This document shows positions 52,149-62,801 of a DNA stretch of 64,000 bases, one piece after another; positions within the stretch are counted from its first letter, which is position 1; every line of letters starts with the position of its first letter. Position numbers and translations under genes: made by a program. The stretch spans positions 60,995-124,994 of the forward strand of contig NZ_JAECRZ010000011.1 of the NCBI RefSeq assembly GCF_016019955.1, in the 5' to 3' direction. Source of the DNA: Thiosulfatihalobacter marinus (lineage in GTDB: Bacteria > Pseudomonadota > Alphaproteobacteria > Rhodobacterales > Rhodobacteraceae). The notes under the pieces are model-generated. The model was not told the origin of the DNA. It worked only from the letters and a program-made list of their open reading frames with translations, and ran no database searches.

Positions 52149-53222
52149 TCAGTTCGGGATTTCCGCTTCGATGCCTTCGACGTAGAAGTTCATCCCCGCC
52201 AGCGTGCCGTCATCGGCGGTTTCGCCTTCGGCCAGCCAGGGCGAGCCGTCCTGTTTGTTCAGCGGGCCGGTGAAGGCGTGGTATTCACCCGAGGCCAGCG
52301 AGTCCTTGAGCGCCAGTGCTTCGGCTTTCACATCGGCGGGCACCGCGTCGGAGATTTCACCGATGCCAACCATGCCGGCGCCGATGCCATCCCATGTCGA
52401 TGTCGATTCCCAGGTGCCGTCCATCACGGCCTTGGTGCGCGCGATATAGTAGGGGGCCCAGTTGTCGATGATCGAGGAGACGCGCGGCAGCGGAGCGTAT
52501 TCGCTCATGTCGGAGGCCTGGCCGAAGGTGATCACGTTGCCGGCGGCCTGGGCGGCGGCCTGCGGCGCGGTCGAATCGGTGTGTTGCAGGATCACGTCAG
52601 CGCCCTGTTCGATCAGCGCCTTGGCGGCGTCGGCCTCTTTTGCCGGGTCAAACCAGGTGTAGGCCCAGATGATCTTGAACTGGATGTCCGGGTTCACCTT
52701 CTTGGCATGGATATAGGCCGAGTTGATGCCGCGGATCACTTCGGGGATCGGGAAGGAGGCGATGTAGCCGATGACGTTGGATTTGGTCATCCTGCCGGCG
52801 ATGTGTCCCTGAACCGCGCGGCCTTCGTAAAAGCGGGCCGAATAGACGGACACGTTGTCGGCCGTCTTGTAGCCGGTGGCGTGTTCGAATTTCACATCCG
52901 GGAATTTCTTGGCCACGTTGATCGTGGGGTCCATGTAGCCAAACGAGGTGGTAAAGATCAGATCGGCGCCTTGCAGGGCCATCTGGGTGATCACACGCTC
53001 GGCATCGGCGCCTTCGGGCACGCTTTCGACATAGGTGGTTTCCACCTCGTCGCCGAATTCGGCAACGACGGCCTTGCGCCCCTGATCGTGTTCATAGGTC
53101 CAGCCACCGTCGCCGACGGGGCCGACATAGACAAAGCCCACCTTGGTTTTTTCCGAAGCCATGGCGGTGGTCGCCAGGCCCAGGGCCACGGCGGCGGTTG
53201 TCAGAAGTTTGGTCAGTTTCAT
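52149..53222 (-). CDS. BMP-family ABC transporter substrate-binding protein (nucleoside-type)
   Basis: 357 residues. Signal peptide MKLTKLLTTAAVALGLATTAMA; BMP (PnrA-like) motifs VGFVYVGPVGDGGWTYEHDQGRKAV, IFTTSFGYMDPT, YSARFYEGRAVQGHIAG and DVILQHTDSTAPQ. The family binds purine nucleosides or related bases. Last gene of the operon, 46 nt after the second permease; followed by a strong terminator. No lipobox. Confidence 0.93.
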   Translation of the reverse strand: MKLTKLLTTAAVALGLATTAMASEKTKVGFVYVGPVGDGGWTYEHDQGRKAVVAEFGDEVETTYVESVPEGADAERVITQMALQGADLIFTTSFGYMDPTINVAKKFPDVKFEHATGYKTADNVSVYSARFYEGRAVQGHIAGRMTKSNVIGYIASFPIPEVIRGINSAYIHAKKVNPDIQFKIIWAYTWFDPAKEADAAKALIEQGADVILQHTDSTAPQAAAQAAGNVITFGQASDMSEYAPLPRVSSIIDNWAPYYIARTKAVMDGTWESTSTWDGIGAGMVGIGEISDAVPADVKAEALALKDSLASGEYHAFTGPLNKQDGSPWLAEGETADDGTLAGMNFYVEGIEAEIPN

Positions 53223-53268
53223 AACGGGTCTTTCCCCCTGTTGGTTGGCAGTTTTTTGCTTTTGTGCC

Positions 53269-54189
53269 TCATTGCGAGGCGTGGAAGGTGCGGCCCAGCG
53301 AGGCCGGGGCCCGGCTTTTGTCGGCGGACATGATGACCAGCACCAGGATGGTGATGAGATACGGAGACATTGCCAAGTATTCCACCGGAATGGCAATACC
53401 CGCCGCTTGCAGATTGAGCTGAAGTACGTTGATGCCGCCAAAAAGATAGGCACCCAGCAGCACGCGCCAGGGTTTCCAGCTGGCAAACACCACCAGCGCC
53501 AGGGCGATCCAGCCGATGCCGGCGGTCATGCCTTCGGTCCATTGCGGCACGCGGATCAGCGAGATATAGGCGCCGCCCAGCCCGGCGCAGGCGCCGCCGA
53601 ACATGATGGCCAGGACGCGCACGCGGATCACGTTATAGCCCAGCGCGTGGGCGGCATCGTGGCTTTCGCCCACGGCGCGCAGGATCAGGCCGGCGCGCGA
53701 ATATTTCAGCAGCGCCCAGACACCGGCGGTCAGCGCGATGCCGATATAGAGCACGGGATCGTGGCTGAAGAGGATGGGACCGATCACCGGGAGGTCGGAG
53801 AGGACCGGAATATCCAGCCGGGCCATGGCGGGCGGCTTGATGCCGACATAGGACTGGCCCATGAGTGCCGAGAGGCCAAGGCCGAACAGCGTGAGGGCCA
53901 GGCCGCTGGCGACCTGGTTGGCCAGCGCGACCTGGGTCAGGAAGGCAAACAGCAGCGACAGCACCGCGCCGCCGATCATGGCGGCAACGAGGCCGACAAG
54001 CGGCGAGCCGGTTTCCACCGAGATGGCAAAGCCCGAGATCGCACCGACGATCATCATGCCCTCGACACCAAGGTTCAGCACCCCGGCCTTTTCAACGACA
54101 AGTTCCCCGACGGCGGCCAGCAGAAGCGGCGTGGCCGCGACCATGAGCGAGGCGACCAGAAGGACTGGATTGATGGCTGACAGATCCAT
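53269..54189 (-). CDS. BMP-type ABC transporter permease 2
   Basis: 306 residues, about 8-9 hydrophobic segments of the RbsC/BPD_transp_2 family (YufQ-like). Core segment LNLGVEGMMIVGAISGFA with LILRAVGESHDAAHALGYN as the cytoplasmic coupling region. Its start overlaps the stop of permease 1 by 1 nt. Substrate likely nucleoside or purine, by operon partners. Confidence 0.92.
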   Translation of the reverse strand: MDLSAINPVLLVASLMVAATPLLLAAVGELVVEKAGVLNLGVEGMMIVGAISGFAISVETGSPLVGLVAAMIGGAVLSLLFAFLTQVALANQVASGLALTLFGLGLSALMGQSYVGIKPPAMARLDIPVLSDLPVIGPILFSHDPVLYIGIALTAGVWALLKYSRAGLILRAVGESHDAAHALGYNVIRVRVLAIMFGGACAGLGGAYISLIRVPQWTEGMTAGIGWIALALVVFASWKPWRVLLGAYLFGGINVLQLNLQAAGIAIPVEYLAMSPYLITILVLVIMSADKSRAPASLGRTFHASQ

Positions 54190-55264
54190 TAGGCGGTCCC
54201 CCGTGCGGCAAAGCGGATGCGGAAATTGGTGAGCAGGTCCAGCGCGAGCAGGAAGAACAGGAGCATACCCTGGAAGACCTGGATTGCGGCCGAGGGCAGG
54301 CCGAGATTGCCCTGGGCGATCTCTCCGCCGATATAGGTGAGCGCCATGAGCAGCCCCGCCAGCAGGATGCCCACCGGGTGCAGGCGCCCCAGGAAGGCGA
54401 CGATTATGGCGGTAAAGCCGTATCCGATGTTGAAATCGATGCTGACCTGGCCGCTGGGCCCGGACACTTCGAACAGCCCGGCCAGGCCCGCCAGCGCGCC
54501 GGATGTGCCCAGGCAGAACAGGATCAGCCGGGTCGGGTTCACGCCCGAAAAGCGCGCGGCGCGCGGCGCTTCGCCGGTCAGGCGGATGTTGAAGCCAAGG
54601 ATGTGACGGTTCAGCAGGACATAGGCAAAGATCACGGCGATGAAGGCAAAGGCCATGCCCCAGTGCAGCCCCGCCGCCTCGTTGATCCAGCTGTTGGCGG
54701 AGGGGTAATCGTTGAGGTTGCGCGACCCGGGAAAGCCCATGCCCTCGGGGTTTTTCAGGAGACCCAGCGACATCGAGGCGAGCAGTTGTTCGGCGACATA
54801 GACCAGCATCAGCGAAACCAGGATCTCGTTGGTGCCGAACTTGACCTTCAGCAGGGCCGGGATCATCGCCCAGGCCCAGCCGCCCAGCGCGCCGGCAAGG
54901 ATCATCGCCGGAAAGATCAGGATGCTTTCGGTTGGATAGAAGGCAAGCCCGACCCCGGCGCCGCAGAGTGCGCCGATGATGTACTGGCCCTCGGCGCCGA
55001 TATTCCAGATGCCTGCCTTGAAGCCCAGCGACAGGCCGATGGCGATCAGCACCAGCGGCGCGGCCTTCACCAGCAGCTGCGGGCGGTAATAAAAGGCGTA
55101 TTCGCCCAGAAGCGGATCCCAGAAGATGGTGCGGATTGCCTCGAACGGGTTCTTGCCCAGCACGACAAACAACAGCCCGCCCGCGATCATGGTGATGATC
55201 ACGGCGATGATCGGCGTGGCCATGGACAGGGTGCGCGACGGCATCGGGCGTTTTTCAAGGCTGA

Positions 55265-55268
<4 letters not shown>
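54189..55268 (-). CDS. BMP-type ABC transporter permease 1
   Basis: 359 residues, YufP-like, about 9 hydrophobic segments. The core NIGAEGQYIIGALCGAGVGLAFY and the coupling region FNIRLTGEAPRAARFSGVN are typical. It overlaps the ATPase gene by 4 nt. It forms the pore with permease 2. Confidence 0.92.
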
Positions 55269-56794
<1,526 letters not shown>

Positions 56795-56951
56795 GATCGC
56801 GTTCCCCTTGGCCCTGTCGCGGCCAGCCGATGCGGCGTTTTGGTGTTATTTGGCGGCCCAACCCTAGGGAGCGGGGGGCGGTTTCCGCAAGAGAAACTTG
56901 GGTTTAGAAGGGGCGGCAAACGGCCCTGGACGGGCGAGGGCGGGGCTGTGT

Positions 56952-56970
56952 TTTCAGGAATTTCCTGAAA
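56952..56970. promoter_or_regulatory. Palindrome upstream of the nucleoside-type ABC operon
   Basis: TTTCAGGAA-t-TTCCTGAAA, 9+9 bp, 158 bp upstream of the ATPase start. Possible operator or the stem of an RNA hairpin; no regulator assigned. Confidence 0.45.
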
Positions 56971-57075
56971 TATTAAGGGGTAAAGCCCGATGTTTTTCAA
57001 TGATTTGTTGAAAGTGTTGCGCGGGGGGGAAGATTATCTTTTGGGCAGTTTTTCGGGCGCGCGCGCCGGGCGGGG

Positions 57076-58050
57076 CTATCCGGCGCCGATCAGCGCCCCG
57101 GCGGCAAACACCAGCGCCCCGCCCAGCACCACCTGGAACGTGGCGCGCAGGAATGGCGTGTCCATGAATTTGTTCTGGATCCAGACAATCGCCCAAAGCT
57201 CGATGAAGACCACGATCAGCGCGGTGATTGTGGCGGTCCAGAAGTCCGGGATCAGGTAGGGCAAGGCATGGCCCAGCCCGCCCAGCGTTGTCATGATGCC
57301 CGAGGCAAAGCCACGCTTGACCGGGCTGCCGCGCCCCGACAATTCGCCGTCATCCGAGGCGGCCTCGGTAAAGCCCATGGAAATGCCCGCCCCCACCGAA
57401 GCGGCGAGGCCGACAAGGAAGGTGGTCCAGGTGTCCTGGGTGGCGAAGGCGGTGGCAAAGATCGGTGCCAGTGTCGAAACGGAGCCGTCCATGAGACCGG
57501 CAAGGCCCGGCTGAACCCATGTGAGGACAAATTGCCGCCGGGCGGTGGCGGCCTCGTCCGACAGCGTGTCATCGTCAAGGTTCTCGTGGGTCAGCCGCTG
57601 TGCCGTATGCTGGTGTCCGGCCTCGGCGGCGGCCAGATCGCCCAGCAGTTTGCGGGTGCCGGCATCGGATGTGCGTTGCGCGGCGACCAGGTAGAAATGT
57701 TCGGCGTCGCGCTCCATCGCCTCGGCTTCGGTGCGGATCCGGTCGATCCCGAGATTCGAGACCAGCCAGACCGGGCGGCGCGCGTAATAGCCGGCCACGT
57801 GTTCGCGCCGGATCAGGGGGATGGTATCGCCAAAGCGGCGCTGGTGCAGATCGATCAGGCGCTGGCGGTGCTGGTCCTCTTCGGCGGCCATGCCTTCGAA
57901 CTTGGCGGCGGTGCCGGGAAATTCGGCGCGCAGCATTTCGGCGTAGCTGCGATAGATGCGGGCATCGTCCTCTTCCGAGGAAATGGCGAGCGCGATGATC
58001 TCTTGTTCGGTCAGGTCGCGAAAATGCTTGCGTTGGGTCAGAAAGCGCAT
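57076..58050 (-). CDS. mbfA: Membrane-bound ferritin-like iron exporter MbfA
   Basis: 324 residues. Residues ~1-155 form a ferritin-like diiron domain with carboxylate/His motifs (SSEEDDARIY, MAAEEDQHRQRL, AEAMERDAEHFY, LAAAEAGHQH). The C-terminal ~160 residues form a VIT1/CCC1-type transporter with about five helices (PGLAGLMDGSVSTLAPIFATAFA). This two-domain layout matches MbfA of Agrobacterium and Bradyrhizobium, which exports iron and protects from iron/peroxide stress. No Irr-type ICE box was recognised upstream; a TetR gene is divergent. Confidence 0.92.
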   Translation of the reverse strand: MRFLTQRKHFRDLTEQEIIALAISSEEDDARIYRSYAEMLRAEFPGTAAKFEGMAAEEDQHRQRLIDLHQRRFGDTIPLIRREHVAGYYARRPVWLVSNLGIDRIRTEAEAMERDAEHFYLVAAQRTSDAGTRKLLGDLAAAEAGHQHTAQRLTHENLDDDTLSDEAATARRQFVLTWVQPGLAGLMDGSVSTLAPIFATAFATQDTWTTFLVGLAASVGAGISMGFTEAASDDGELSGRGSPVKRGFASGIMTTLGGLGHALPYLIPDFWTATITALIVVFIELWAIVWIQNKFMDTPFLRATFQVVLGGALVFAAGALIGAG

Positions 58051-58126
58051 GGGACAACCCCGAAAATGAACAGGCCTGCCGCCAAGCTATGTGCGCGCGG
58101 GGGGGAAGACAACCGGATTGCGGCGC

Positions 58127-58156
58127 TTGCGGAAACTGAACCGGGCAGTTTATATT
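58127..58156 (+). promoter_or_regulatory. Predicted promoter with overlapping dyad, TetR gene / mbfA
   Basis: TTGCGG (58127-58132) and TATATT (58151-58156) with an 18-bp spacer, 28 bp upstream of the TetR ATG. AAACTG (58133-58138) and CAGTTT (58146-58151) form an inverted repeat in the spacer, as expected for autorepression. Confidence 0.55.
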
Positions 58157-58183
58157 CGATTTTGGCAGAGGTGCGAGGATTGC

Positions 58184-58807
58184 ATGAATTCACCGGCGGC
58201 GGTCATACGGAAGGGTCGCAAGTTCGATCAGGTTCTGGCCAGCGCGCGCGCGTTGTTCATGCAGCACGGATTCGAGGGAATCGGGGTGGACGAGATCGCC
58301 CGCAGGGCGGGGGTGTCCAAGGCGACGCTGTATGCCTATTTCCCGGACAAGCGGCATCTTTTCATCGAGGTGGCGCGCGCCGAGTGCATGATCCAGGCGG
58401 CGCAGCTGGAGGCCGGGATCGATCTCGAAAAGCCCGTGCCCGAGGTGCTTGGGATTGTCGGGCGCGGCTTCATGGAGATCGTGCTGTCGGAATTCGGGCG
58501 CAACATGTTCCGGGTCTGCATCAGCGAAGGCGAGCGGTTTCCCGAACTGGGGCGGCAGTTTTATGAAAGCGGTCCCGGTGTGATGCGGGAACGGATGATG
58601 CATTTCCTGGAACTGGGGGTCGCGCGGGGGGAACTTGAGATCGACGATTTCGGGCTGGCCGCTGATCAGTTTCCCGAGCTTTGCAAGGCCGGGGTGTTCT
58701 TGCGGCTGGTGACGGGCATTCAGACCGAATTCACCCAGGGCGAGATCGATCATGTGGTGGACGGCGCGGTGGAAACCTTTATGGCGCGGTTCGGCGCGCA
58801 CGGGTAG
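58184..58807 (+). CDS. TetR-family transcriptional regulator
   Basis: 207 residues. HTH in residues ~14-60 (ILASARALFMQHGFEGIGVDEIARRAGVSKATLYAYFPDKRHLF, key G-V-S-K-x-T-L-Y-x-Y-F); the C-terminal ligand domain is unassigned (TetR_C-type MEIVLSEFGRNMFRVC). GAGG precedes ATG 58184. Divergent from mbfA, so it is a candidate regulator of iron export as well as of itself. Confidence 0.9.
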   Translation: MNSPAAVIRKGRKFDQVLASARALFMQHGFEGIGVDEIARRAGVSKATLYAYFPDKRHLFIEVARAECMIQAAQLEAGIDLEKPVPEVLGIVGRGFMEIVLSEFGRNMFRVCISEGERFPELGRQFYESGPGVMRERMMHFLELGVARGELEIDDFGLAADQFPELCKAGVFLRLVTGIQTEFTQGEIDHVVDGAVETFMARFGAHG

Positions 58808-58813
58808 CCCCGG

Positions 58814-59314
58814 TCAGGCTACGGGCTGATTGGCGCGGCGGAGGAAGTCGCAAAGTTCGCCATGCAGCACCTTGCGTTCGTCTTCTGACAGGAAGCTGCC
58901 GATTTCCACGGTGCGGCCATTGCCCGTCAGTGTGACGTAATGCGGCACCGGGCCACCCGAGAGGTGCATGTCGGCGCGCACCCAATGAACGTTGCAGGAC
59001 CAGCTTTGCGCCGGCCCGCGCGCCGGGCGGTGCAGGAGGGTGAGCGTGTTGTCGCACAGGCGCAGTTCTTCAAGGATGTCGCCATCACGGTACGATCGTT
59101 CCAAGCCCCACCAGAGCGCGGCCACCGCCCCGAGGATGAAGGGCAGAACGCTCCAAAGGACAACGGTGCCCAGGAGGCCGTAAAGCGGGATGGTGCCCAG
59201 AGTGAAGGCCATCATGATCATGGCGGCAAAGCCCCGGCGCGGCAGTGAGCGGAACGGCCAGAGCGTGAGCACGGTTTGGGTGGTGGGGTCGTGTTGTGTC
59301 CAGTGATGGGGCAT
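58814..59314 (-). CDS. DUF2244-family membrane protein next to ctaD
   Basis: 166 residues with two adjacent membrane helices (about 28-47 and 50-68) and a soluble C-terminal domain (SYRDGDILEELRLCDNTLTLLHRP; VTLTGNGRTVEIGSFLSEDERKVL). DUF2244 proteins are often linked to aerobic oxidase genes in alphaproteobacteria, and here ctaD is 157 nt upstream on the same strand. Function unknown. Confidence 0.88.
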   Translation of the reverse strand: MPHHWTQHDPTTQTVLTLWPFRSLPRRGFAAMIMMAFTLGTIPLYGLLGTVVLWSVLPFILGAVAALWWGLERSYRDGDILEELRLCDNTLTLLHRPARGPAQSWSCNVHWVRADMHLSGGPVPHYVTLTGNGRTVEIGSFLSEDERKVLHGELCDFLRRANQPVA

Positions 59315-59344
59315 GGCGCGTGTCTGAACGTTGGCAGGGGCCTT

Positions 59345-59409
59345 GCCCCTCTGGGCGCGGGGCGCCCATTCACCCCAGGATATTTGGGGCCAAAAGAAGA
59401 TGCGGAAGG
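59345..59409 (+). repeat. Dispersed repeat copy E between ctaD and the DUF2244 gene
   Basis: CACCCCAGGATATTTGGGGC then CAAAAGAAGATGCGG, preceded by GGCGCGGGGCGCC. Near-identical core to copy D at 19640. Confidence 0.7.
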
Positions 59410-59413
59410 AAAA

Positions 59414-59444
59414 GAGGCCCCGGTGCGGTTTGCTCCGGGGCCTC
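59414..59444 (-). terminator. Rho-independent terminator of ctaD
   Basis: Arms GAGGCCCCGG (59414-59423) and CCGGGGCCTC (59435-59444); on the minus strand the stem is followed by TTTT. It begins 27 nt after the ctaD stop. Confidence 0.85.
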
Positions 59445-59471
59445 CTGGTTCATGTGTCAGAGGCGGTGCGC

Positions 59472-61142
59472 TTAGTGCGCGTTGCTCTTGTCCCAGTCTT
59501 CCTGCTTGGGCAGGATTTCAAAGGTATGCTCGGGCGGCGGGCTGGGCAGGGTCCATTCCAGCGTGTCCGCATATTCGTTCCAGTAGTTGTTTTCGGTCAC
59601 ACGCGCGCCACGTGTCAGCGTGTAGAACATGATGCCGAAGAACAGAACGAAAGAGGCAAAGGAGAGGAACGCGCCGTAAGAGCTGATCTTGTTCCAGTAG
59701 GCGAATGCCTCGGGATAGTCGATGTAGCGGCGCGGCATCCCCTGACGGCCCAGGAAGTGCTGGGGGAAGAAGGTCAGGTTCACGCCGATGAAGAACATCC
59801 AGAAATGGATCTTTGCGGCCAGTTCGGGATACTGACGGCCTGACATCTTGCCTATGTAGAAGTAGATCCCGGCAAAGATGGTAAAGGCCGCCCCCATCGA
59901 CATGGTGTAGTGGAAATGCGCCACCACATAGTAGGTGTCGTGATAGGCGCGGTCCACGCCGGCCTGGCTGAGGACAATGCCGGTGACGCCACCGATGGTG
60001 AACAGGATCAGGAAGCCGAAGGCAAACAGCATGGGCGCCTTGAACTCCACCGAGCCGCCCCACATGGTTGCGATCCAGCTGAAGATCTTGACCCCGGTGG
60101 GTACCGCGATCACCATCGTGGCCAGCATGAAGTAGGACTGCTGGGTCAGCGACATCCCGACGGTGTACATGTGGTGTGCCCACACGACGAAGCCCAGCGC
60201 GCCGATCGCGATGATCGCCCAGACCATCGGCAGATAGCCAAAGATGGGTTTGCGCGAAAAGGTCGAGATCACATGCGAGATCAGGCCGAAACCGGGCAGG
60301 ATCACGATATACACCTCGGGGTGGCCGAAGAACCACAGGATGTGCTGGTAGAGGACCGGGTCGCCGCCCCCGGCCGGATCAAAGAACGTGGTGCCGAAGT
60401 TACGATCGGTCAGCAGCATGGTGATGGCGCCGGCCAGAACCGGCAGGGCCAGAAGGATCAGCCAGGCGGTGACAAAGATCGACCACGAGAACAGCGGCAC
60501 CTTGAACAGGGTCATGCCCGGTGCGCGCATGTTCAGGAAGGTGGTGATCATGTTGATCGCGCCAAGGATCGAGGACGCGCCGGAAACATGCACGGCAAAG
60601 ATCGCCAGATCCATCGACATGCCGCCTTCGTTGGTGGAGAGCGGCGGGTAGAGCACCCAGCCCACGCCCGATCCAAGCTGGTCATTGCCGCCCGGCGACA
60701 GCAGCGACGCGACGCCCAGCGATGTGCCGGCCACATAGAGCCAGAAAGACAGGTTGTTCATGCGCGGGAAGGCCATATCCGGCGCGCCGATCTGCAAGGG
60801 CATGAAATAGTTGCCGAAGCCGCCGAACAGCGCCGGAATCACCACGAAGAACATCATCAGCACGCCGTGATAGGTGATCAGCACGTTCCAGAGGTGGCCG
60901 TTGGGGGTGCAGGGATCGCTCCCGGCGAACAGGCGCGCGCCTTCGAGGCACATGTACTGGACGCCCGGCTCCATCAGTTCGAGCCGCATGTAGACGGTGA
61001 AGAGAACCGCGATCAGGCCCACAAAGGCCGACACGAAAAGGTAGAGAATCCCGATATCTTTGTGATTCGTGGACATGAACCAGCGGGTGAAGAACCCGCG
61101 GTCGTCATGGTGGTCGTGGCCCTGAATGGCTGCGTCTGCCAT
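59472..61142 (-). CDS. ctaD: Cytochrome c oxidase subunit I (aa3-type)
   Basis: 556 residues, 12 membrane helices. Heme and CuB ligands are in [15 protein letters not shown] (low-spin heme a His), [14 protein letters not shown] (CuB His and cross-linked Tyr), [10 protein letters not shown] (CuB His pair) and [14 protein letters not shown] (heme a and a3 His). The D-channel entry region [19 protein letters not shown] is intact. It reduces O2 at the inner membrane. Monocistronic here; subunits II and III are not in the window. An FnrL-type box lies ~104 bp upstream. Confidence 0.98.
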   Translation of the reverse strand: MADAAIQGHDHHDDRGFFTRWFMSTNHKDIGILYLFVSAFVGLIAVLFTVYMRLELMEPGVQYMCLEGARLFAGSDPCTPNGHLWNVLITYHGVLMMFFVVIPALFGGFGNYFMPLQIGAPDMAFPRMNNLSFWLYVAGTSLGVASLLSPGGNDQLGSGVGWVLYPPLSTNEGGMSMDLAIFAVHVSGASSILGAINMITTFLNMRAPGMTLFKVPLFSWSIFVTAWLILLALPVLAGAITMLLTDRNFGTTFFDPAGGGDPVLYQHILWFFGHPEVYIVILPGFGLISHVISTFSRKPIFGYLPMVWAIIAIGALGFVVWAHHMYTVGMSLTQQSYFMLATMVIAVPTGVKIFSWIATMWGGSVEFKAPMLFAFGFLILFTIGGVTGIVLSQAGVDRAYHDTYYVVAHFHYTMSMGAAFTIFAGIYFYIGKMSGRQYPELAAKIHFWMFFIGVNLTFFPQHFLGRQGMPRRYIDYPEAFAYWNKISSYGAFLSFASFVLFFGIMFYTLTRGARVTENNYWNEYADTLEWTLPSPPPEHTFEILPKQEDWDKSNAH

Positions 61143-61245
61143 GCTTTGCCTCCTGCTGGTGGTTTGAAAGGCGCACGAGTCCCCTCGTACGCCTCAAGAT
61201 TACATCCGTTTTAATGGGGAGATGGGGCGGCGGCAATGTCCGTCT

Positions 61246-61259
61246 TTGACGCAGATCAA
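61246..61259. promoter_or_regulatory. FnrL-type box upstream of ctaD
   Basis: TTGAC-GCAG-ATCAA matches the FnrL consensus TTGAT-N4-ATCAA at 9 of 10 positions. It is 104 bp upstream of the ctaD ATG and downstream of the cytochrome c terminator. Confidence 0.65.
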
Positions 61260-61304
61260 GAAAAAGTGCCGCAGAGCTCGGAAAGGGCCCGGAAAGGGCC
61301 CGGA

Positions 61305-61337
61305 ATCAAAACCCCGGCGAAATGTCGCCGGGGCCGG
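61305..61337 (-). terminator. Rho-independent terminator of the cytochrome c gene
   Basis: Arms CCCCGGCGA (61312-61320) and TCGCCGGGG (61325-61333), 4-nt loop, followed by TTTT on the minus strand. Located 33 nt after the cytochrome stop. Confidence 0.85.
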
Positions 61338-61365
61338 TTTTTCGTGCAATGCAGGCGAATCAGCC

Positions 61366-61779
61366 TTATTCGGCCGCCGGGGAAACCGACGCCAGGAAGG
61401 CCGCGATGTCTTCGCCGCCCTTTTTCAGCTTGAAGGTCATCTTGGTCTTGGGGTCAAAGCCATTGTCGCTGAGCCATGCCTTGGGATCCGTGATAAAGGC
61501 GGTCAGGGCCTCTTCTGTCCACACGAAACCAGCTTCGGCAGCCGCCTGAAGGCCCGAGGCGTATTTGAAATCTTCGGACCCGGCAACCCGACCGATCACG
61601 CCATAAAGATTCGGTCCGGTCTTGCCGCCCTTGACGATTTTCTCGCCGTCAGGTGATTCGACGGTGTGGCAGGCCTTGCATTTCTTGAATCCGTTTTCGC
61701 CGGCCTCAACGTCGCCTTCGGCGAAGGCCGGGGCTGCCAGAGCCAGAACGGCAGCGGTGGTTGCGATGATCAGTTTCAT
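61366..61779 (-). CDS. Soluble class I cytochrome c (c550/c2 type)
   Basis: 137 residues. Signal peptide of 20 residues (cleavage AFA-EGD), heme site CKACH at 34-38, and axial Met114 in KTKMTFKL. Periplasmic electron carrier between the bc1 complex and terminal oxidase or other acceptors. It is just upstream of ctaD but separated by its own terminator, so the two are independently transcribed. Confidence 0.95.
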   Translation of the reverse strand: MKLIIATTAAVLALAAPAFAEGDVEAGENGFKKCKACHTVESPDGEKIVKGGKTGPNLYGVIGRVAGSEDFKYASGLQAAAEAGFVWTEEALTAFITDPKAWLSDNGFDPKTKMTFKLKKGGEDIAAFLASVSPAAE

Positions 61780-61891
61780 GTAGTGCCTCTTGTGTATTGC
61801 GTTAACAGCGTCCGTGCGCAGCTTTGCTCAAAGCACTAATTTGTGCAATGTGCAAATTGGCACGGGGGGCTGGTCGGCGGATTCATGAAGA

Positions 61892-62554
61892 TCAGGGGCT
61901 GACGGTTGGGCCGAAACGCGATTCGAACGTGTGGCGCAGGGCGACATCGAGATCATCCATTGTGACCGGCAGGCCCAGATCGACCAGCGAGGTGACACCA
62001 TGTTCGGTGATACCGCAGGGCACGATTCCCGAGAAATGTTCCAGATCCGGCTCGACATTGATCGAGATGCCGTGAAAGCTCACCCATTTGCGCAGGCGGA
62101 TGCCGATGGCCGCAATCTTGTCCTCGGGTTTGGCGCCGGTGGCCGTGAGCGGCTTGTCGTCGCGCGCGATCCATACGCCGACGCGGCCTTCGCGCACCTC
62201 GCCGCGCAGGTTGAATTCGGCCAGGGTGGCGATCACCCATGCCTCGAGCTGTTGCACGAAGGCGCGGATATCGCGACCGCGCCGGTTGAGATCGAGCATC
62301 ACGTAGGCCACCCGCTGGCCGGGGCCGTGATAGGTGTATTGGCCGCCGCGCCTGGAGGTGTGGACGGGAAAGCGATCGGGATCGGTAAGGTCGGCTGGCC
62401 TGGCGGACGTTCCGGCGGTATAAAGCGGCGGGTGTTCGACCAGCCACACCGCCTCGTCCGCCGTGCCCGCCGCGATGGCGGCGGCGCGCGCTTCCATGAC
62501 CGACACGGCATCGTCGTAATCGGTGAGCCCGTCGGAAACGATCCATTCAACCAT
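61892..62554 (-). CDS. lipB: Octanoyltransferase (lipoate biosynthesis)
   Basis: 220 residues. It transfers octanoyl from ACP to lipoyl domains. Signature [12 protein letters not shown], then GVWIARDD, the catalytic Lys in [19 protein letters not shown] and catalytic Cys in [17 protein letters not shown] 62554 follows GGAGG. The same frame is open upstream through the tRNA region into the recombinase gene, but that is a fused open frame, not a plausible single protein. Confidence 0.96.
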   Translation of the reverse strand: MVEWIVSDGLTDYDDAVSVMEARAAAIAAGTADEAVWLVEHPPLYTAGTSARPADLTDPDRFPVHTSRRGGQYTYHGPGQRVAYVMLDLNRRGRDIRAFVQQLEAWVIATLAEFNLRGEVREGRVGVWIARDDKPLTATGAKPEDKIAAIGIRLRKWVSFHGISINVEPDLEHFSGIVPCGITEHGVTSLVDLGLPVTMDDLDVALRHTFESRFGPTVSP

Positions 62555-62714
62555 GTCATCCTCCGAGACTGAGTTTACGCGCGCTTTGGGGTAGCCGATA
62601 GCGCGCCGGAACACCAGTCTGTGCGTGCCCGGCAGAATCTGTTGGAACCGGGGATATTGCCTCTTCACATCGCCGGGCCGCTCGTCTATATGCCCCACAC
62701 CCACCAGGGCATGT

Positions 62715-62801
62715 GCGGTCGTGGCGGAATTGGTAGACGCGCAGCGTTGAGGTCGCTGTTCCTTAACCGGAGTGGAAGTTCGAGTCTTCTCGACCGCACC
62801 A
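62715..62801 (+). tRNA. tRNA-Leu (anticodon GAG)
   Basis: 87 nt, class II with a long variable arm. Acceptor GCGGTCG/CGACCGC, D-loop GGTAGACG, anticodon stem CAGCG/CGCTG with loop TTGAGGT (GAG at 62749-62751), T-loop TTCGAGT, and encoded CCA at 62799-62801. Attachment site of the downstream recombinase island. Confidence 0.95.
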
